Source of the DNA: Kribbella soli
Lineage (GTDB): Bacteria; Actinomycetota; Actinomycetes; Propionibacteriales; Kribbellaceae
Assembly (NCBI RefSeq): GCF_004331345.1
Contig: NZ_SJJZ01000002.1
Span: 930,001 to 994,000, forward strand
Length of the DNA stretch: 64,000 nt
Reading direction: 5' to 3'
Of this stretch, positions 60,184-64,000 are shown piece after piece. The stretch's first letter is position 1. Each line of letters begins with the position of its first letter. The notes under the pieces are model-generated. The model made no database searches. It was not told the origin of the DNA and was given only the letters and a program-made list of their open reading frames with translations. The translations under genes and the position numbers were made by a program.

Positions 60184-60855
60184 TCAGGCGGCGCGGGCTT
60201 CGGTGATGAGTCGGCCGCGGGGGGTTTGCGGGAAGCGGGCCAGGAGGGCGCGGACCTCGGCGGCGGTGACGTTGGCGCCGAACATCTCGGTGTGCGGTTC
60301 CAGGCGTACGCCGTCGGACAGCGGGCCGGCGACGACCGGGTCGAAGCCGAGCGCGTCGACGATCCGGGCCACCTGCTCCGCGTCGGTCTCGTCGCCGGCG
60401 ATCGCGATCGCCTTGCGTCCGGGGGCACCGGCGGGACGCGCACCCTCGTCGAGGTCGTGATAGCCCATGTGGTTGAACGCCTTGACGACGCGGGACTCCG
60501 GGAGGAACTCCTGGACGATCTCCGAGGACGACGTACGCGGATCGGTGAGGTCGTCGCGGATGCCGTCGACCTCCCACCAGTAGTTCATCGCGTCGATGAC
60601 CAGCTTGCCGCGAAGTGCCTCGACCGGGACGGTGCGGTACTTGCCCAGCGGGAGCGCGAGGATCACCACATCGGCCTCGGCAACGGCTTCGGCGGCGGTC
60701 GTGGCCACCGCGCCGGGCGTGACGACCTCGACGATCAGCGCGATCTTCGAGACGTCACCAGAACCCGCGATCAGCACGCGGTACCCGGCCGCGACCGCCA
60801 GCCGCGCCAGCACCGTCCCGACCTTCCCGGCGCCCAGGATCGCGATCGTCGTCAC
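60184..60855 (-). CDS. NADPH-dependent F420 reductase-like (NAD-binding) protein
   Basis: 223 residues with the NADP Rossmann motif [31 protein letters not shown], then [32 protein letters not shown] and [13 protein letters not shown], the pattern of F420:NADPH oxidoreductase and related dehydrogenases. The GTG at 60853-60855 overlaps the stop of the LLM oxidoreductase gene, so the two are co-translated. A link between NADPH and F420/FMN pools for the partner enzyme is the natural reading; the cofactor is not proven by sequence. Confidence 0.82.
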   Translation of the reverse strand: MTTIAILGAGKVGTVLARLAVAAGYRVLIAGSGDVSKIALIVEVVTPGAVATTAAEAVAEADVVILALPLGKYRTVPVEALRGKLVIDAMNYWWEVDGIRDDLTDPRTSSSEIVQEFLPESRVVKAFNHMGYHDLDEGARPAGAPGRKAIAIAGDETDAEQVARIVDALGFDPVVAGPLSDGVRLEPHTEMFGANVTAAEVRALLARFPQTPRGRLITEARAA

Positions 60856-61889
60856 TTGGATTCCGCCAGGATCTCGCGGACCAGCGGAATCACCTTGGTC
60901 CCGTACAGCTCGACCGCCTTCAGCCGCGCGCTGGTCGGCAGTGGACCACCCGAGTAGATCAGGTCGAACCGCTCCACCCCGAGCGCCTGCACCGCGCCCG
61001 CGATCCGGCGGGCGACCGTCTCCGGCGACCCGACGTACATGGACCCGTTCAGCACCTCGGACTCGAACTCCTCGCGCTTCAGCGGCGGCCAGCCGCGCAA
61101 CGCCCCGATCCGGTCCCGCATCACCTTGTACGGCGCGAAGTAGATCTCCTTCGCCTGCTCGTCGGTCTCCGCGACGAACCCCGGCGAATGCATCCCGACC
61201 GGATGCGCGACGGTCCCGAACTGCTGCGCCGCCCGCTTGTACAGATCGATGTACGACGCGAACCGCTCGGGCGACCCACCGATGATGGCGAGCATCAGCG
61301 GCAACCCGTAGTACGCCGTGCGCACCACGGACTGCGGCGATCCGCCGACCCCGACCCACGTCTGCAGCCGGCCGGACTCGGTCTTCGGGTAGACCTCGAT
61401 GTTGTCCAGCGCCGCCCGCACGGTGCCTTCCCAGGTCACCGGCTTCTCGTCGAGCAACTGCACGAACAGCTGCAGCTTCTCCTCGAACAGTACGTCGTAG
61501 TCGGCCAGGTCGTACCCGAACAGCGGGAAGGACTCGGTGAACGATCCGCGCCCGAGGATCACCTCGGCGCGCCCGTTCGACAGCGCGTCCACGGTCGAGA
61601 ACCGCTGGAACACCCGCACCGGGTCGTCCGAGCTCAGCACCGTCACGCCCGACCCGAGCTTGATGTTCGAGGTCTGGGTCGCGATACCGGCCAGCACCGT
61701 CTCCGGGGACGAGATCGAGAACTCCGGACGGTGGTGCTCGCCGAGCGCGATCGCGTCCACGCCGATCTGGTCGGCCAGGACGGCCTCGTCCACCACCTGC
61801 CGGATCGCCGCCGCAGCCGTCACCGGCGCGCCGCTGTCGTCCACCGGGATGTCCCCGAACGTGTCCAGCCCGAAGGCCACCTCGGCCAT
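60852..61889 (-). CDS. LLM-class flavin-dependent oxidoreductase
   Basis: 345 residues with a luciferase-like TIM barrel ([79 protein letters not shown]). EHH...SSP is typical of this FMN- or F420-using group. ATG at 61887-61889 after AGGAGAG; 18 upstream residues of open frame are rejected. Operon with the F420-reductase-like gene. Substrate unknown. Confidence 0.85.
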   Translation of the reverse strand: MAEVAFGLDTFGDIPVDDSGAPVTAAAAIRQVVDEAVLADQIGVDAIALGEHHRPEFSISSPETVLAGIATQTSNIKLGSGVTVLSSDDPVRVFQRFSTVDALSNGRAEVILGRGSFTESFPLFGYDLADYDVLFEEKLQLFVQLLDEKPVTWEGTVRAALDNIEVYPKTESGRLQTWVGVGGSPQSVVRTAYYGLPLMLAIIGGSPERFASYIDLYKRAAQQFGTVAHPVGMHSPGFVAETDEQAKEIYFAPYKVMRDRIGALRGWPPLKREEFESEVLNGSMYVGSPETVARRIAGAVQALGVERFDLIYSGGPLPTSARLKAVELYGTKVIPLVREILAESK

Positions 61890-61927
61890 CTCAGCACTCT
61901 CCTGTCCGCTCACTACTACAAGTCTAG

Positions 61928-61941
61928 GTTGACACGTCAAC
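61928..61941 (-). promoter_or_regulatory. Palindrome in the promoter of the LLM oxidoreductase operon
   Basis: GTTGAC and GTCAAC flank AC, forming a perfect 14-base palindrome 39 bases before the start codon. On the minus strand it contains TTGACG, a good -35, with TAGTAG 16 bases further on as a weak -10, so a bound repressor would block the promoter. HxlR or MarR regulators often use this kind of site; none is adjacent. Confidence 0.45.
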
Positions 61942-61958
61942 ACCAGACCGGCCGGGGT

Positions 61959-62324
61959 TCATTCCCGGGAGCGCCAGTGTCGGAGCTTGTCCGGGTTCAG
62001 GACGATCCACACCGCGGCCACCTTGGCACTGGTCACCCGCAGGCTGACTACCGCGACAACGCGCCCGGTGTCACGCAGTACGACGCCCGGCTGACCGTTC
62101 ACCGCCTCGACCGTCAACGCCAGCTCCGGGCGCAGCAGGTCGGTCAGGCACCGCGCGACCTGCGCGGGCCCGTGGACTGGCTCGAGCTCCGCCGCCACCT
62201 GGCCGCCGCCGTCGCTGACGGCGACCACCTCCGCCGCGAGCAGGCTCCGGATCCCGCCCGTGCTGCCGGCCCGGCACGCCGTCGCGAACCGGTGGACGAC
62301 GGCATGATCGCCCCGCTCGAACAC
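61959..62324 (-). CDS. Stand-alone NTF2/SnoaL-like protein related to SigJ C-terminal domain
   Basis: 121 residues: VVHRFATACRAGSTGGIRSLLAAEVVAVSDGGGQVAAELEPVHGPAQVARCLTDLL and VWIVLNPDKLRHW correspond to the NTF2-like domain normally attached to ECF41/SigJ sigma factors (ending NPxKL). GTG start at 62322-62324 with GGAGG five bases upstream. It lies 14 bases after the SigJ-type gene, so the sigma factor's regulatory domain is present once fused and once free. A free copy could bind the same ligand or the sigma factor. Confidence 0.75.
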   Translation of the reverse strand: MFERGDHAVVHRFATACRAGSTGGIRSLLAAEVVAVSDGGGQVAAELEPVHGPAQVARCLTDLLRPELALTVEAVNGQPGVVLRDTGRVVAVVSLRVTSAKVAAVWIVLNPDKLRHWRSRE

Positions 62325-62338
62325 CTCGACCTCCCGCT

Positions 62339-63208
62339 TCAGGCGATCGCGGTGAGCTTGGCCGGGTTCATCTGCCACAGCACCTCGTCGATCCCGTCGC
62401 TCGACGCGGTCACGGTGCAGACCGCGAACACGTCGCCGCCGTCGCGCCGCAGCATCGCGACCGCGCGGCCGTTCGCCGTACCGAACTCGACCTCGACACC
62501 GATCCAGAAGTGCTGGTGGAACGCCCGGTAGTACTTCGCCACCCGCTCCTGCCCGACCACCGGGAACTTCGACACCTGCCGCGCACCGTTGCCGTCGGAG
62601 TAGCTGATCGCGTCCTTCGCCAGCAACTGCTCCAACGCACCGAGGTCGCCCGACCGGGCCGCCGCGACGAAGGCCGTGAGCAACGTCTTCTGCTGGCTCC
62701 CGCTGACCTCGGTACGGCGGTCCGCCCGGATCCGCTTGCGCGCACGACTGACGAGCTGACGCACCGCCGGCTCGGTCGACTGCAGCATCGCGGCCAACTC
62801 GTCGTACGGGTAGTCGAACGCCTCCCGCAGGATGTACGCCGCCCGCTCGGTGGGCGACAACCGTTCGAGCACGAGGAGGACCGCGAAGCTCAGCGCCTCC
62901 CCGCGCTCGGCGCCGAGGTACGGGTCGGCGCTGGTGTCGACCGGCTCGGGCAGCCACGGCCCGATGTAGGTCTCCCGGCGGGCACGCGCGGACTGGCTCG
63001 CGTTGATCGCGAGCCTGGTTACCGCCGTCGACAGGTACGCGACCGGGCTCTGGACCGCGCTGCGGTCCGCGGCCTGCCAGCGCAGCCACACCTCCTGGAC
63101 GAGATCCTCGGCCTCGGTGTGGCTGCCCAGCATCCGGTACGCGATCCCCATCAGCCGCGGCCGCACCTCGTCGAAGACCGCGACCGCCTCATCGAGCTGA
63201 TCAGTCAT
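62339..63208 (-). CDS. sigJ: SigJ-type (ECF41-like) sigma factor with NTF2 domain
   Basis: 289 residues. Region 2: VRPRLMGIAYRMLGSHTEAEDLVQEVWLRWQ. Region 4: LSPTERAAYILREAFDYPYDELAAMLQSTEPAVRQLVSRARKRI. From about residue 175 an NTF2-like domain (LLTAFVAAARSGDLGALEQLLAKDAISYSDGNG...) ends EVLWQMNPAKLTAIA. In ECF41 factors this domain replaces an anti-sigma factor. No Shine-Dalgarno sequence precedes the ATG at 63206-63208, which overlaps the stop of the small gene upstream by eight bases, so translation probably depends on coupling; a TTG directly before it is an alternative. Confidence 0.87.
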   Translation of the reverse strand: MTDQLDEAVAVFDEVRPRLMGIAYRMLGSHTEAEDLVQEVWLRWQAADRSAVQSPVAYLSTAVTRLAINASQSARARRETYIGPWLPEPVDTSADPYLGAERGEALSFAVLLVLERLSPTERAAYILREAFDYPYDELAAMLQSTEPAVRQLVSRARKRIRADRRTEVSGSQQKTLLTAFVAAARSGDLGALEQLLAKDAISYSDGNGARQVSKFPVVGQERVAKYYRAFHQHFWIGVEVEFGTANGRAVAMLRRDGGDVFAVCTVTASSDGIDEVLWQMNPAKLTAIA

Positions 63209-63425
63209 CAACTGGAGGATACGACCCCGAATCCGTCTCCAGTGCCTCGATCGCGCTGTGCAAGCTGTTCAGGTCGGCCGCCTCCGCCTGAACCTCGTAC
63301 GGATCGAGCAGCCACTCGCTGGACGGCTCGTCCGCCGGCGGCGTACCGGCCGCGTTCAGCTCGATGTCCGCCTCGACCTCGGCGTCGAGTTCGCGCAGGA
63401 ACGGGTCCTCCTTGCCCATGGTCAT
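63201..63425 (-). CDS. Small acidic protein of unknown function
   Basis: 74 residues, MTMGKEDPFLRELDAEVEADIELN..., about one quarter D/E, no motif or membrane segment. ATG at 63423-63425 overlaps the stop of the NmrA-like gene, and its own stop overlaps the SigJ-type start, so it is translated between two real genes in a coupled row. This position argues that it is real. It could be a modulator of the sigma factor, but nothing in the sequence proves that. Confidence 0.6.
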   Translation of the reverse strand: MTMGKEDPFLRELDAEVEADIELNAAGTPPADEPSSEWLLDPYEVQAEAADLNSLHSAIEALETDSGSYPPVDD

Positions 63426-64000
63426 CGACCCGCCTGCGCGGCGTACCACTCGTCGTAGTGCAGCTCACCCAGGGTGGCTTCGCCGATCGGGACCAGGCTG
63501 CGCTCGGTCAGCTCGGAGCCGAAGTACCGTGCGTGCTCGTCGGCGACCACCTCACGAGTGTCACCGCGCTCGGCCAGGGCCGTGCGGAAGAACTCGTCCA
63601 TCCGGAACTCGTCCGGCCCGGCGATGTCGATCCGCGCGTTCAGTGGCGCACCGACCGCGACCCGGCCGAGGTTCTTCGCAACGTCCTCGGCGGCGATCGG
63701 CGCCCACGCCACCGGCGCGATGTGCACCTTGCCGTCGTCCCAGGTGCCCTCGTCGGCGATCGAGGCGACGAACTCCATGAACTGGGTCGCGTGCACCAGC
63801 GAGTACGGGAGTCCGGACGTCTTGATCAGCTCCTCCTGCGCGATCTTCGCCGCGAAGTACGCGTTGTCCGGCAGCCGCTCGGTGCCGACGATCGAGATGC
63901 CGACGTGGTGCCGGACACCGGCCTCGTCCTCGGCCTGCAGCAGGTTCCCGGTCGAGGTCTTGAAGAACTCCATCACCGGTCCGGGCTCGAACGACGGCGA
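63422..64000 (-). CDS. NmrA/SDR-like NAD(P)-binding protein, N-terminus beyond window
   Basis: 192 codons are visible and the frame is open to the window edge (SPSFEPGPVMEFFKTSTGNLLQAEDEAG before the first internal ATG), so the NAD(P)-binding N-terminus is outside. Visible blocks VRHHVGISIVGTERLPDNAYFAAKIAQEELIKTSGLPYSLVHATQFMEFV with Y-x3-K are typical of atypical SDR/NmrA proteins such as NAD(P)H-binding redox sensors or NAD-sugar epimerase relatives. It leads a likely four-gene row: this gene, the acidic protein, the SigJ-type factor and the free NTF2 domain. Confidence 0.82.
   Translation of the reverse strand, partial: SPSFEPGPVMEFFKTSTGNLLQAEDEAGVRHHVGISIVGTERLPDNAYFAAKIAQEELIKTSGLPYSLVHATQFMEFVASIADEGTWDDGKVHIAPVAWAPIAAEDVAKNLGRVAVGAPLNARIDIAGPDEFRMDEFFRTALAERGDTREVVADEHARYFGSELTERSLVPIGEATLGELHYDEWYAAQAGR

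Noticed and set aside
1..64000. tRNA, rRNA, CRISPR array, IS element or integrase
   Set aside because: No cloverleaf-like sequence, regular spaced repeats, transposase motif or long terminal repeats were seen on either strand.

Overview
This 64 kb window comes from a very GC-rich actinobacterial chromosome. The ORFs are long, GTG starts are frequent, and stop and start codons often overlap (ATGA or GTGA). F420-linked oxidoreductases, many ROK, LuxR and ECF regulators and secreted glycoside hydrolases point to a soil actinomycete. A Kribbella-like member of the Propionibacteriales is my best guess, by gene content only. I see no rRNA, tRNA, CRISPR array, IS element or prophage. No stretch over 300 bases lacks a gene or gene remnant.

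Region 1 (1-15430): the N-terminal end of a glucose-6-phosphate dehydrogenase, a membrane-anchored unknown, a HelD-type helicase, and a small nuclease toxin/YezG immunity pair in which the toxin gene is frameshifted. Then follow a secreted beta-propeller/phosphoesterase fusion, a BcrA-type ABC transporter behind a palindromic promoter, a heterodimeric ABC exporter, an NTF2-like protein divergent from an HxlR regulator, and a VOC-domain protein. Region 2 (15472-27246): a ROK repressor divergent from a ROK sugar kinase operon with a complete Opp/Dpp-type importer, converging on a Tat-exported GH116-like glycosidase. This looks like a glycoside uptake and degradation locus.

Region 3 (27381-39976): an MFS exporter, a cupin that looks like an AraC regulator with its HTH deleted, a methyltransferase, a heparinase II/III-like lyase, an animal-type haem peroxidase, type II NADH dehydrogenase, a large LAL/LuxR regulator, an ECF sigma factor and an orphan FrdA/NadB-like flavoprotein.

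Region 4 (40130-50228) is the standout: eight co-oriented, mostly overlapping or closely spaced genes. They encode two paralogous proteins with extremely acidic N-termini and arginine-rich C-termini, a peptidoglycan amidase fused to an HExxH metalloprotease, a small protein, an 800-residue protein with two cysteine clusters and a basic coiled tail, an unknown 410-residue protein, an M20 peptidase and a LuxR-type regulator. None has an evident Sec signal. I do not recognise this as a described system and report it as the main candidate.

Region 5 (50289-64000): an EamA transporter remnant, a small membrane protein, and a locus with GH36 alpha-galactosidase, a CUT1 importer without its own ATPase, a divergent ROK regulator and a secreted multidomain GH29 fucosidase. 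It ends with an F420/LLM oxidoreductase pair, and a SigJ-type sigma factor flanked by a stand-alone NTF2-like gene, a small acidic protein and a partial NmrA-like gene.
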